Source: Bryobacter sp964387685
Lineage (GTDB): Bacteria; Acidobacteriota; Terriglobia; Bryobacterales; Bryobacteraceae
DNA length: 64,000 nucleotides
Assembly (NCBI GenBank): GCA_964387685.1
Contig: CAYLXK010000004.1
Span: 62,001 to 126,000, forward strand
Direction: 5' to 3'
This document shows positions 15,665 through 24,193 of this stretch, piece by piece. Every line of letters starts with the position of its first letter. Within the stretch, counting starts at the first letter, position 1. Both the position numbers and the translations under genes were made by a program. A model generated the notes under the pieces. That model ran no database searches, was not told the DNA's origin, and saw only the letters and a program-made list of their open reading frames with translations.

Positions 15665-17012
15665 ACACCTTTTGAAAGTAGGCGTGTCCGGCGTACGCGG
15701 AGTGGTGGGAGAATTTCTAACCCCGCTGCTGGCTGCCGATTTTGCGCAGGCCTTCGGCACTTACGTAGGACGCGGCCGGGTCGTGGTGGGCCGCGATACG
15801 CGCTTTACGGGCCCTATGATCGAACACGCCGTGGCTTGCGGCCTGCTGGCGGCGGGCTGTGAAGTGGTGCGGGTGGGCGTGCAGCCGACTCCGACGATAC
15901 AGATCTATTTGGCCGAAACGGGCGCCGTGGGCGGCATTGGCATTACGGCCAGCCACAATCCGCCCGAGTACAACGCGCTGAAACTCTTTAACGGCGAAGG
16001 GCTGTTCTTCAACCACTACGAGCGCACGGAGCTGCTGGACCTATTTCACCAAAGCGACTTCTTCGAGGCCGGCAACGAAGACATCGCGGGCTTGTCGGAG
16101 GACCGCGTTACGCCGCCGCAACGCCATGTGGACCGCATTATGCGCCACGTGGACGTGGAGCGCATCCGCGCGCGCCGCTTCCGTGTGGCCTTGGACGGCG
16201 TGAATGGCGCAGGTAGCCGCATGAGCGTGTGGTTTCTCGAAGAGATTCTGGGCTGCGAGCTGCACGCGATTCATGTGGACCCTACAAAAGCCTTTCCGCG
16301 CGAGGCCGAACCGACGCCGGAATCTTTGGGCGAGCTGGCGGAACTGGTCCGCCAAAGCGGCTGCGATATCGGCTTTGGGCAGGATCCGGATGGGGACCGG
16401 CTGGCGGTCTGCCGGGATGGCGGCGCCTTGCTGGATAACGACGATGTGCTGGCGCTCGCGGTGGAAGCGGCCCTGGCCCGAGCTAGCGGGGATGTGGTGG
16501 TGAACCTGACGACCTCGAGCGTCATCGACGACGTGGCCAGCCAATACCAACGCCGCGTGCACCGCACAGCCGTGGGCGAAGCGAATGTGGTTGAGCGCAT
16601 GCGCAGCTGCCACGCGCTGGTCGGGGGCGAAGGTTCGGCCGGCGGCGTCATCTTTTCGGGTGTGCATCACTGCCGGGACAGTTACACGGGCATGGCGTTG
16701 CTGCTGGATCGCATGGCGGCGACGGGATTGTCCATCAGCGCACTGGCGGACGCCCTGCCGTCCTACACGCGCCGCAGCGGCAAGGCGGCTTTTGAGCATG
16801 GACGACTGGGCGGCTTGATGCTCGCCATGGAAGCGGAATTCCCCGGCGCGCGCCTGGACCGCACGGACGGCCTGAAGTTGTCGCTTGAAAATGCCTGGAT
16901 CCACCTGCGTTCATCCAACACGGAGCCGATTCTGCGCATCGCCGTCGAATCCCGCGACGCGGGGCAGGCCGACGAAATATTCGCGCGCGCGCAACGCATT
17001 TTGCGCGGCTAG
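15657..17012 (+). CDS. Phosphohexomutase, probable phosphoglucosamine mutase, second of a tandem pair
   Basis: 451 residues, collinear with the preceding paralogue. The signatures are canonical: KVGVSGVRGVVGE at the N-terminus, TASHNPPEYNALK (Ser99), DPDGDRLAV, GGEGSAGGV and RSSNTEPILRI. The GGEGSGG-type sugar loop resembles GlmM-like mutases of archaea and Acidobacteria, so conversion of glucosamine 6-phosphate to glucosamine 1-phosphate for cell-wall precursors is the best guess. No other glmM is in the window, so which copy serves peptidoglycan synthesis cannot be told. Confidence 0.88.
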   Translation: MREHLLKVGVSGVRGVVGEFLTPLLAADFAQAFGTYVGRGRVVVGRDTRFTGPMIEHAVACGLLAAGCEVVRVGVQPTPTIQIYLAETGAVGGIGITASHNPPEYNALKLFNGEGLFFNHYERTELLDLFHQSDFFEAGNEDIAGLSEDRVTPPQRHVDRIMRHVDVERIRARRFRVALDGVNGAGSRMSVWFLEEILGCELHAIHVDPTKAFPREAEPTPESLGELAELVRQSGCDIGFGQDPDGDRLAVCRDGGALLDNDDVLALAVEAALARASGDVVVNLTTSSVIDDVASQYQRRVHRTAVGEANVVERMRSCHALVGGEGSAGGVIFSGVHHCRDSYTGMALLLDRMAATGLSISALADALPSYTRRSGKAAFEHGRLGGLMLAMEAEFPGARLDRTDGLKLSLENAWIHLRSSNTEPILRIAVESRDAGQADEIFARAQRILRG

Positions 17013-17043
17013 CCCCCGCCGGGAAACGAATTCGCATCTTAAG

Positions 17044-17070
17044 GGAACTTTTCGCCTCTGCCGCGTCCAT
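17044..17070 (+). promoter_or_regulatory. Candidate ECF-type promoter before the sigma factor gene
   Basis: GGAACTT (17044-17050) is followed after 14 bases by GTCCAT (17065-17070). GGAACTT is the classic ECF -35 element, and the -10 resembles GTC-A types; spacing is one base shorter than usual. If real, the sigma factor would regulate itself. Confidence 0.4.
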
Positions 17071-17078
17071 TATGGGCA

Positions 17079-17657
17079 GTGGAGTTCGTGGAAATTGTCC
17101 GAGGCTGGTCGTCGCCAAGTTTCGCCGAACGCGTTCGGCAAGGCGAGCGCGGCGCTCTACGGGAAGTTTATGAGCGCACGCACCAGCGGCTCTATCGCTA
17201 TGCGCTGGCCATGAGCGGCTGTGCCGATGCGGCCTCTGACGCGCTGCAGGAAACTTTTGTTGAATTTGTGCGGCGTCCCGAACAGTTCGACCCGCAGCGC
17301 GGCAGCGTGGAAGCGTTTTTGTATGGAGTTCTTCGCAATCGCCTTCGCCAGGCCCGTAGGGAACACCGGAATTTCGATTGGCAGGATGTGGAAGAGGAGG
17401 GCGACGCTTCGTTGCTGGAAGGCCTTGAGCGCGCCGCGCAAGTGGAATGCGTCCGCGAGGCTGTGCTGGCGCTGCCGCCGCACTACCGGGAAGTAGTCAC
17501 GCTCTGCGAGTTGGAAGAACTGAGCTATGACGAAGCCGGGCAAGTGCTAGGCGTGCCGGTCGGTACGATCCGGTCCCGGCTGAGCCGCGCCCGCGCGTTG
17601 CTCGAAAAGAAACTGCGAGAGAAGGACAGAGTTAAAGACAGGGAGACGACACCGTGA
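17079..17657 (+). CDS. ECF RNA polymerase sigma factor
   Basis: 192 residues. Region 2 spans about 20-95 (GALREVYERTHQRLYRYAL ... DALQETFVEFVRRP) and region 4 about 125-182 (LPPHYREVVTLCELEELSYDEAGQVLGVPVGTIRSR), which is the helix-turn-helix that reads the -35. The start is GTG 17079; GTG 17088 is the alternative. It overlaps the next gene, a membrane protein of anti-sigma type, by 4 bases, the normal arrangement for an ECF sigma factor and its inhibitor. A possible self-recognised promoter lies just upstream. Confidence 0.92.
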   Translation: MEFVEIVRGWSSPSFAERVRQGERGALREVYERTHQRLYRYALAMSGCADAASDALQETFVEFVRRPEQFDPQRGSVEAFLYGVLRNRLRQARREHRNFDWQDVEEEGDASLLEGLERAAQVECVREAVLALPPHYREVVTLCELEELSYDEAGQVLGVPVGTIRSRLSRARALLEKKLREKDRVKDRETTP

Positions 17658-18187
17658 AGTTGAACGATCTGTTGAATGCCTACCGGGCGGAGCTCGATCA
17701 GGCCCGTCCGCCGGAACTGGCGCATCTCTTCTCGGAGCGCCCCCGTCGGGTTCGCTCGACCTGGGCTGCCTTTGCGGCGGTGGCGGCTGCTTTAGCCCTA
17801 GTGCTCTGGTGGCCGCGCGCTCCGCGAATAGAAAGCCCATCGGCGCCGGCACAAACGGCAGCCAGCCTCGCCGTGGCGCAAGAATCATCGCGGCCGTCGG
17901 CGCCAGTTTTTGAGGAGATCGCCCTGAAGCCCAAGCGCGGAGGGGCCGTGGCAGGCGCCCAGGAAAAGGTGGCGCCGGCCAAGTTCATCGCCTTGGCCGA
18001 AATGGAAATGCTGCCGCAGCCGGGCACTCTGCAAGTGGTCCGAATCCGTGTGGACGAGAGCCGCTTGGCCAGCTTGGGGTTGCGGGCGAGCGGGGGCCGC
18101 CAGACGAGCCAATGGGCGGCGGAAGTTTTGTTGGGTGAGGACGGAATTGCGCGAGCGATCCGCATCCTCGGAGAAGAAAGGGACTAG
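17654..18187 (+). CDS. Probable membrane anti-sigma factor
   Basis: 177 residues. A short cytoplasmic N-terminus (MKLNDLLNAYRAEL, 1-34) would contact the sigma factor, a single membrane helix follows (about 36-53, WAAFAAVAAALALVLWW), and the remainder is an Ala/Pro-rich linker and a small periplasmic domain (about 110-177). There is no zinc-binding HxxxCxxC motif. The call rests on position (4-base overlap with an ECF sigma gene) and topology, not on a recognised domain. Confidence 0.65.
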   Translation: MKLNDLLNAYRAELDQARPPELAHLFSERPRRVRSTWAAFAAVAAALALVLWWPRAPRIESPSAPAQTAASLAVAQESSRPSAPVFEEIALKPKRGGAVAGAQEKVAPAKFIALAEMEMLPQPGTLQVVRIRVDESRLASLGLRASGGRQTSQWAAEVLLGEDGIARAIRILGEERD

Positions 18188-18191
18188 GTTT

Positions 18192-19094
18192 ATGAACAAC
18201 ACAACCACTGCACTTATCCTGGGCGCCAGCCTTGCGCTAGCCCAAGACCACATCATGCTGCAACGCAAGATTAGCGTGGCTACCGATAAAGAACCGACCG
18301 TCATGTTCTTTTCGAGTACGGGCGAATCCATCAAGGGCGCCCCGTATTCGGCGGACACCATCACCGAAACCACGCAGGTACTGGGCGATGGCAATCGCAT
18401 CGTTCGCACCAACAAAAGCAGCTTCGCGCGGGACGGCGAGGGCCGCACCCGGCGGGAAACCCAGATCCAAAACTTTGGCCCGCTCGGCGCGTCCAAAGAC
18501 CCAGTGACGAGCACCTTCATCGAAGATCCCATCGCGAAGTTCAACTACACGCTGGACTCGAGCCGGAAGGTTGCCCTAAAGGCTACACGGGGCGAAGCCA
18601 AGGGCGCCATGCGTTGGCAAAGCAAGTCCGACGAAGCCGGGCCTGAAAACGTAAAGGACATCGTGATAGAGCGTGCCGTTGGTCCTCTAGGCGCGGGGCT
18701 GCCCGCCGAGGCCGGCCACCGGATTCGCATCCAAACCCACGTGTCCGAAGCGGGCTTGCCGAAGCAGGGACTGTCGAACGTCGAACAACTGGGCGAGCGC
18801 AACTTTGAAGGCGTCTTGGCCAAGGGGCACCGCGTCCGCATGAAGATTCCGGCCGGCCAGGTTGGCAACGAGCGGGATATCGAAGTGGTGACGGAAACTT
18901 GGCTGAGCGAGGAACTGAAGTCGGTCGTCTATTCAAAGCACAGCGACCCGCGCTTCGGCGAAACGGTCACTCGCATGACCAACATTAAGCTGGGTGAGCC
19001 GCCGGCGAGCCTCTTTGACGTGCCCGCCGATTACACGGTGGAGAACACGAAGAATATGCGCATGCCCATGCCGTTCACCGTGGTCAAGGATTAG
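18192..19094 (+). CDS. Secreted protein of unknown function in the ECF sigma operon
   Basis: 300 residues from ATG 18192 (MNNTTTALILGASLALAQDH), which gives a good short signal peptide; the frame upstream of it lies inside the anti-sigma gene. The protein is mostly beta strand by appearance, with charged stretches such as GEGRTRRETQIQNFGPLG and a C-terminal MTNIKLGEPPASLFDVPADY, a phrase seen in many acidobacterial exported proteins. It follows the anti-sigma gene by 4 bases and is likely a target or sensor-side partner of the system. Its stop abuts the stop of the convergent asmA-like gene. Confidence 0.6.
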   Translation: MNNTTTALILGASLALAQDHIMLQRKISVATDKEPTVMFFSSTGESIKGAPYSADTITETTQVLGDGNRIVRTNKSSFARDGEGRTRRETQIQNFGPLGASKDPVTSTFIEDPIAKFNYTLDSSRKVALKATRGEAKGAMRWQSKSDEAGPENVKDIVIERAVGPLGAGLPAEAGHRIRIQTHVSEAGLPKQGLSNVEQLGERNFEGVLAKGHRVRMKIPAGQVGNERDIEVVTETWLSEELKSVVYSKHSDPRFGETVTRMTNIKLGEPPASLFDVPADYTVENTKNMRMPMPFTVVKD

Positions 19095-21392
19095 CTACTT
19101 CCTCTTGCGAAAGAGGTCGATCACGCTGTTGACGCTGTCAATAGCCTGTTTGGGATCTTTCGGATTGAACGATTGCAGTTTCAACTTCGCCATGGCGCCC
19201 GGATCGGGCGCCATGAGCGGTCTGGCGAAGGTGCCCGTGATCGAAGCGGGAATCATCAGATTGCCGTTTGAATTAGTCAATGCCGCTGTTAAGAACCCGC
19301 CCACCCGGCTGCCCCCCACCTGTTCCGTGAAGCGTTTCGTCAAGATGCTCAGCACCTTCAAGTTGAGCGTTTGATCGGTGAGGTTCAAAGACCCCGTCAT
19401 GGTGGCCGACAAATCCGCCAAGTCCAGTTTCAGGTTCTCGCTGCTGGCCACGCCATTCACTAAGGAGAGATCGCCCGCTAGACCCAGGATTTGCGTGTAC
19501 TTTTCGGGGGACGCGTTGAAGCCCAGGAACTTGGCGACGCCCGCTAGTTCATTGGTCATATTGAAGCCCGCAATTTTGCCCTGCGCCATGTTAAGAGACA
19601 GCTTGCCATTCAAAGAACGCGCCATGGCAACCGGCTCGGCGGGGCTAAACCGAAGTTGCAGGTTGGCCGAAAGCGGGCCGGAAACGATTCCTTTCACCGC
19701 CGTAGCAGCGGCCATCAGTTCGGCCGATTCGATCCGCTCCAGCCGCGAATCCAACGCATACTGCGGCGGATTGGGCCGCAGATCGATATCCATCGAACCA
19801 GCGTGCGTGCCTCCATACAGGCTGGCGCGCAATGGATTCAACACCAAATGCCCGTCGCGGTAGTTGGCTTGCGCGGTGAGTTGCCTAAGGACCACGTTCT
19901 CGAGGTCCAACTCGCCGAGACGAAGGTTGCCGTTGGCCGTGAGCTGGGGCGCCGCGCCGGCGGGGCCCGGCTTAGTCAAGGCGCGCAACTCAGCCAGCAC
20001 CACTTTGTTGGCCGCCAGGTCGAAGTTCAACACCGGGCGCTTGAAGTTGGCCACTTCCAGCGAACCCGTCGCGTTGGTGGAGCCAATCTGCGCGTCGATG
20101 TTGGAAAGCTGCGCTGAGTTAGCCGCAAAGCGGAAATCCGTGCCCCGCACGTTCAGGGGTTTGGTGAGGGAAGGTAGTTCAAGAACCGCGTTGCGCAAAG
20201 CCCCAGTGCCCGACATCTCCAGTGGCGCGCCGCCGCTGAGCGCGCCATGCGCCCGCACCTGCAAACGCATTTCGCCGCTCGATTGAATGCCCTCTACTCC
20301 TGCCACGCCGTAAGTGCGCGCAATGGCCAGCAGTTCCGGGATCTGCGCGTTCGGGGCCAGCAAGGTCACGTCGATGAGAGGCCGCGTGGCGTAGTTCGAA
20401 ACGACGCCCAAAGCCTGCATCTTCGTTGAGCCGCTCACGATCTCGGTCGGCATCAGCGAGATTCGCTCCGGCGTCAACTCGAGCAGCAGCTTCGCCGTCC
20501 GTACAGGCTGCTTGATGTCTCCGCCGCTCACCTCAAAGCCATCGACCGTGATCTTGCCTTGAAGCAGCGGCTTTGCCACGGTACCGGTCGCCTCAATCTG
20601 AGCGGCTACTTGCCCCTTGACGTTAGTGCCTTTGGGCAGAAACAGCGGCGCCACGTCGGCCACCGGCGAAGAAGGAATTTCAACTCGAAATTTCAAGCTC
20701 TCCCCTACCATCTCTCCATTCACCTTGCCCTTGAGATTGGCCAGCAGGAACTCCACGTCCTTCAGGACGGTGCGTTCTTTGGAGGCTTCCACTTGGCCCG
20801 CCGCGCGCATGGTCGCGCCTTGCTCGGTCGTCGCGGAAACGGCTAGTGTAAATGGGCGGTTCGCGGCGTAGTCCTTGAGGGCCAGCCCCAAGCGCCGGTA
20901 CTCGGTGCGCGGGCTCCCGCTCTGGGTCACGCCGAGAGTGGCGTTGCTTAATTCCAGCCGTCCCAACGTAAGCGAAGTCTGCCCGCCGTTAGAGGCGCTA
21001 GTCTGGCCGCCGATGGATTCATAGTTCCATTTCTTGGCCGCGTTCTGTATCAATTCGACGCGCGGCTCCTCCACGTCCAGGTTCTCCACCTCGACCTTGC
21101 CGCCAAAGAGCGGCAGGAGTGCAGGCCGGATGTGGACGCGCTCCGCGCTCAGAAACGGCTTCGCAGAAAAGGCGGGATCGTCGGAAACGGTCAGGTTCGT
21201 AGCTTCCAAGGAGAGCGGAAGCATACGGAAGGAAAACTCGCCTATACGCACCGTGCGGGCCAGCGCCGCAGACATCTGCGCCTCCACGACAGGTTTTAGT
21301 TTTTCCGGGCTGACCACAAGATACAGTGCGGCCGCCGCCAGCAGCGGCAGCCCAACTAGAATGGCGGCGATCAAAAGCGTTCGTCGGTTCAT
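19095..21392 (-). CDS. AsmA-family protein
   Basis: 765 residues. One N-terminal membrane helix (about 6-27) is followed by a long periplasmic beta-rich region. The opening after the helix (PEKLKPVVEAQMSAALARTV) and the phrases RIGEFSFRMLPLSLEATNL and FNMTNELAGVAKFLGFN are those of the AsmA/YhjG/TamB-like superfamily, now viewed as bridge proteins that help move phospholipids to the outer membrane. A C-terminal block DLSATMTGSLNLTDQTLNLK is also typical. It is divergent from the UPF0182 gene across 21 bases. The substrate is unknown. Confidence 0.85.
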   Translation of the reverse strand: MNRRTLLIAAILVGLPLLAAAALYLVVSPEKLKPVVEAQMSAALARTVRIGEFSFRMLPLSLEATNLTVSDDPAFSAKPFLSAERVHIRPALLPLFGGKVEVENLDVEEPRVELIQNAAKKWNYESIGGQTSASNGGQTSLTLGRLELSNATLGVTQSGSPRTEYRRLGLALKDYAANRPFTLAVSATTEQGATMRAAGQVEASKERTVLKDVEFLLANLKGKVNGEMVGESLKFRVEIPSSPVADVAPLFLPKGTNVKGQVAAQIEATGTVAKPLLQGKITVDGFEVSGGDIKQPVRTAKLLLELTPERISLMPTEIVSGSTKMQALGVVSNYATRPLIDVTLLAPNAQIPELLAIARTYGVAGVEGIQSSGEMRLQVRAHGALSGGAPLEMSGTGALRNAVLELPSLTKPLNVRGTDFRFAANSAQLSNIDAQIGSTNATGSLEVANFKRPVLNFDLAANKVVLAELRALTKPGPAGAAPQLTANGNLRLGELDLENVVLRQLTAQANYRDGHLVLNPLRASLYGGTHAGSMDIDLRPNPPQYALDSRLERIESAELMAAATAVKGIVSGPLSANLQLRFSPAEPVAMARSLNGKLSLNMAQGKIAGFNMTNELAGVAKFLGFNASPEKYTQILGLAGDLSLVNGVASSENLKLDLADLSATMTGSLNLTDQTLNLKVLSILTKRFTEQVGGSRVGGFLTAALTNSNGNLMIPASITGTFARPLMAPDPGAMAKLKLQSFNPKDPKQAIDSVNSVIDLFRKRK

Positions 21393-21413
21393 CGTGGTTT
21401 GATTGTAAGTGAC

Positions 21414-24143
21414 ATGGCCCGTAACGTAGTGATCGATATGGAAGACAGACGCCCACCCGTGGGCAGAGGCGGCGGCATAGGCCTCATTGGCTGGCTCTTT
21501 GCCTTGTTAATTCTGCTGGGTAGCGCCCGCAGCATCGCCTCGTTTTATATCGATTGGGCATGGTGGACGGAGTTGGGCCAGGTGGAAACCTGGAACCAGA
21601 TGATCGTCTACGCGGTGCTGCCGCGCTTGGTCATCAGCCTGCTTACAGGGCTGCTTTTCTTCGCTATCTCCTATCGGCCCGGTTCGCGCTGGTGGGTCCG
21701 TTTTGCCGTTTGCCTGGTGCTGGCGTATCTGGCAACGGTCGCGCTGATCGACAACTGGACGCTGGTGCGCTGGTGGGGTGGGACCAATGCGCCCGCCACC
21801 TCGGCTTGGCGCGACCCCGTCTTTGGCCAGGGCCTCGCCTTCTATTTTTTCGCCCTGCCCTTCTATCAAATGCTGCTGCGCTGGCTGCTGGTCCTGGTCA
21901 TCGCCGGCGGGTTTTTCTATATCTTTCGGTCCCAGTTCGGGGGGCTGCGTGACCGCTTCGCCGCCCTGCAGGACCAACAATGGGCGGACCTCGGAGACCT
22001 GGGCCTGGACGGCATCGTGCGCTCCCATGCTCTCCGGATCGTCGCGGCCTTAGCCCTCCTGATCTTCGCCGCCCAAGTGTACTTTGGCCGTTACAACTTC
22101 TTGTTTGAAGACCATGGCTTTCTGGTGGGCGCCGATTACGTCGCCATCCACATTGGCCTGCCGCTCGTCTGGGCGAAGCTGGGCGCCTGCGCGGTGGCCG
22201 CGCTGCTGATTCTCGCGCAGCGATGGATCTGGGCGGGCGGCTTGCTGGCCGTCGTGTTCGCCGCCGCCGCCTTCATCCCCTCAGCCGTTAACGCCTTGAA
22301 CGTCCGTCCCAACGAAATCTCTCTCCAGCGCCCGCACATTGTCGAGCACATCGCCGCCACCCGCGCGGCCTTTGGCCTGGACGCCCGCATGAAAGAGCGG
22401 GACTTCCCCGCCCGCCAAAATGGCGCCTTCGAACCCGCCCAACACAAGGCGCTGCTGGAGAACGTACGGCTTTGGGATTGGAAAGCCTTCCACGACACCA
22501 TCACGCAAATTCAGGCCCTTCGTCCCTACTATGTCTTTGCCGACACCGATGTCGACCGCTACCGCTTCCCCGACGGCCAGATGCGCCAAGTCCTGCTCAC
22601 CCCGCGCGAGCTCGACGTCCGCCAATTGCCCGAAGCCCGCAGCCGCTGGATCAATCCTCATTTCATCTACACCCACGGTTACGGCGTCGTCATGGCCGAA
22701 ACCAATCGCATCACCTCCGACGGCCTGCCGGAGCTCCTGATTAAAGACGCGCCCCTGGTCGCGAAACCCGGCGCGCCCGCCGTGAAGCGCCCGGAGATCT
22801 ACTACGGAGAAGCCGTGCACGAACCCGTCTTCGTCCGCACCGCGCAGCCCGAATTCAACTATCCCTCGGGCACCGAAAACGTCCACTCGAAGTATGAAGG
22901 CGCGGGCGGCATCCCCATCAAGGGCTTCGCCATGCGGCTGGCCGCCGCTATCGCCGAGGGCGACTGGAACATCCTTCTCACCTCGTACCTCAGCCCGGAA
23001 AGCCGCATGCTGATCCGGCGTAACGTCGTTAAGCGCCTGGACTCACTCGCGGAATTTGTCATCTGGGACGACGATCCTTATCTGGTGATCAATGACGACG
23101 GCCGGCTGGTGTGGATGGTGGACGGATACACCGCGCACAACCGCCATCCCTATTCCAAGCCGTTACGCGCCACTTTCGGTTCCTTCAACTACATGCGCAA
23201 CAGCGTCAAGGCCACAGTGGACGCCTATGACGGCCATGTCACGCTTTACGCCTGGGACGACACGGATCCCGTCCTGGGCGCATACCGCGCCATCTTTCCC
23301 AAGCTCTTCCAACCCGCCAGCGCCATGCCCGCCAATCTGCGTGCCCATGCGCGCTATCCGGAGCTCCTCTTCCGCGTGCAGGCTGAGATGTACCTCACCT
23401 ACCACATGAAAGATCCCGAGGCCTTCTACAACAAGGAAGACGTTTGGGACTTGGCTAAAACCGGCAGCTCGGCCAGCGATGTCTCGGAGGCCGCTAAGCC
23501 TACCTATCTCATGGCCACGCTGCCCGGCGACAAGGAAGCCGAGTTCATGCTGCTCACCACCTTCACGCCGCGTGGCAAACAGAACCTGATTGGGCTGATG
23601 GCGGCGCGTTGCGATGGCCCCCGGCTGGGCGAGTTGGAGGTGCTGCAGTTGTCCAAGCAGCAACTGATCTATGGCCCGATGCAGGTGGGCGCCCGCATCA
23701 ACCAGGACCAGACGATCTCCAAGGACCTGACGCTGTGGAATCAGCAAGGCTCGAGCGTAATCAAGGGCCAGATGCTGGTGCTGCCCATGGCGGATCAGTT
23801 CCTCTATGTCGAACCCATCTACATCCAGGCGGCCAAGGCGCCAATGCCGGAATTGAAGAAGGTCGCGCTCTCCTTTGGCACCAACATCGCCTACGCCGAT
23901 ACCTACGAAGAGGCGCTCGCGCAACTGGCCGGTAAGCCCGTGGCGCTGGAGGCATCCACCGCTCCCATCGGCCCCGCCACGCCGGGTTCCCCTGTGACTA
24001 GCGCACCCGCCGGTCCCAGGATCGACCCCCGCCTGGAACGCGCCCGCGGACACCTGAAGCGCTACCGGGACCTGAGTGCCCAGGGGAAATTCGTCGACGC
24101 CGCTCGCGAACTGGAAGCCATGGAAGCCGCTTTGCGCGAATAG
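21414..24143 (+). CDS. UPF0182 (COG1615) integral membrane protein
   Basis: 909 residues from ATG 21414 (a TTG five codons upstream is the alternative). Seven hydrophobic helices occupy about residues 20-285 (for example IGLIGWLFALLILLGSA, WTELGQVETW preceding helix 2). The large soluble part carries the family phrases RPHIVEHIAATRAAFGLD, NPHFIYTHGYGVVMAE, PEIYYGE, YPSGTENVHSKYEGAGGIP, RHPYSKP and RNSVKATVDAYDGHVTLY. UPF0182 proteins are broadly conserved but have no established biochemical role. The C-terminal 90 residues add a Pro/Ala linker and a helical tail (LERARGHLKRYRDLSAQGKF). Confidence 0.92.
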   Translation: MARNVVIDMEDRRPPVGRGGGIGLIGWLFALLILLGSARSIASFYIDWAWWTELGQVETWNQMIVYAVLPRLVISLLTGLLFFAISYRPGSRWWVRFAVCLVLAYLATVALIDNWTLVRWWGGTNAPATSAWRDPVFGQGLAFYFFALPFYQMLLRWLLVLVIAGGFFYIFRSQFGGLRDRFAALQDQQWADLGDLGLDGIVRSHALRIVAALALLIFAAQVYFGRYNFLFEDHGFLVGADYVAIHIGLPLVWAKLGACAVAALLILAQRWIWAGGLLAVVFAAAAFIPSAVNALNVRPNEISLQRPHIVEHIAATRAAFGLDARMKERDFPARQNGAFEPAQHKALLENVRLWDWKAFHDTITQIQALRPYYVFADTDVDRYRFPDGQMRQVLLTPRELDVRQLPEARSRWINPHFIYTHGYGVVMAETNRITSDGLPELLIKDAPLVAKPGAPAVKRPEIYYGEAVHEPVFVRTAQPEFNYPSGTENVHSKYEGAGGIPIKGFAMRLAAAIAEGDWNILLTSYLSPESRMLIRRNVVKRLDSLAEFVIWDDDPYLVINDDGRLVWMVDGYTAHNRHPYSKPLRATFGSFNYMRNSVKATVDAYDGHVTLYAWDDTDPVLGAYRAIFPKLFQPASAMPANLRAHARYPELLFRVQAEMYLTYHMKDPEAFYNKEDVWDLAKTGSSASDVSEAAKPTYLMATLPGDKEAEFMLLTTFTPRGKQNLIGLMAARCDGPRLGELEVLQLSKQQLIYGPMQVGARINQDQTISKDLTLWNQQGSSVIKGQMLVLPMADQFLYVEPIYIQAAKAPMPELKKVALSFGTNIAYADTYEEALAQLAGKPVALEASTAPIGPATPGSPVTSAPAGPRIDPRLERARGHLKRYRDLSAQGKFVDAARELEAMEAALRE

Positions 24144-24193
24144 CCACATCTTCGCCTGAACAAAATTCCGCTCCGCGGGCACACTGTATAGAC

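Noticed and set aside
24187..24192. TATAGA considered as a -10 element for the second sigma factor gene
   Set aside because: It ends one base before the ATG, too close for transcription to start at or before the start codon.
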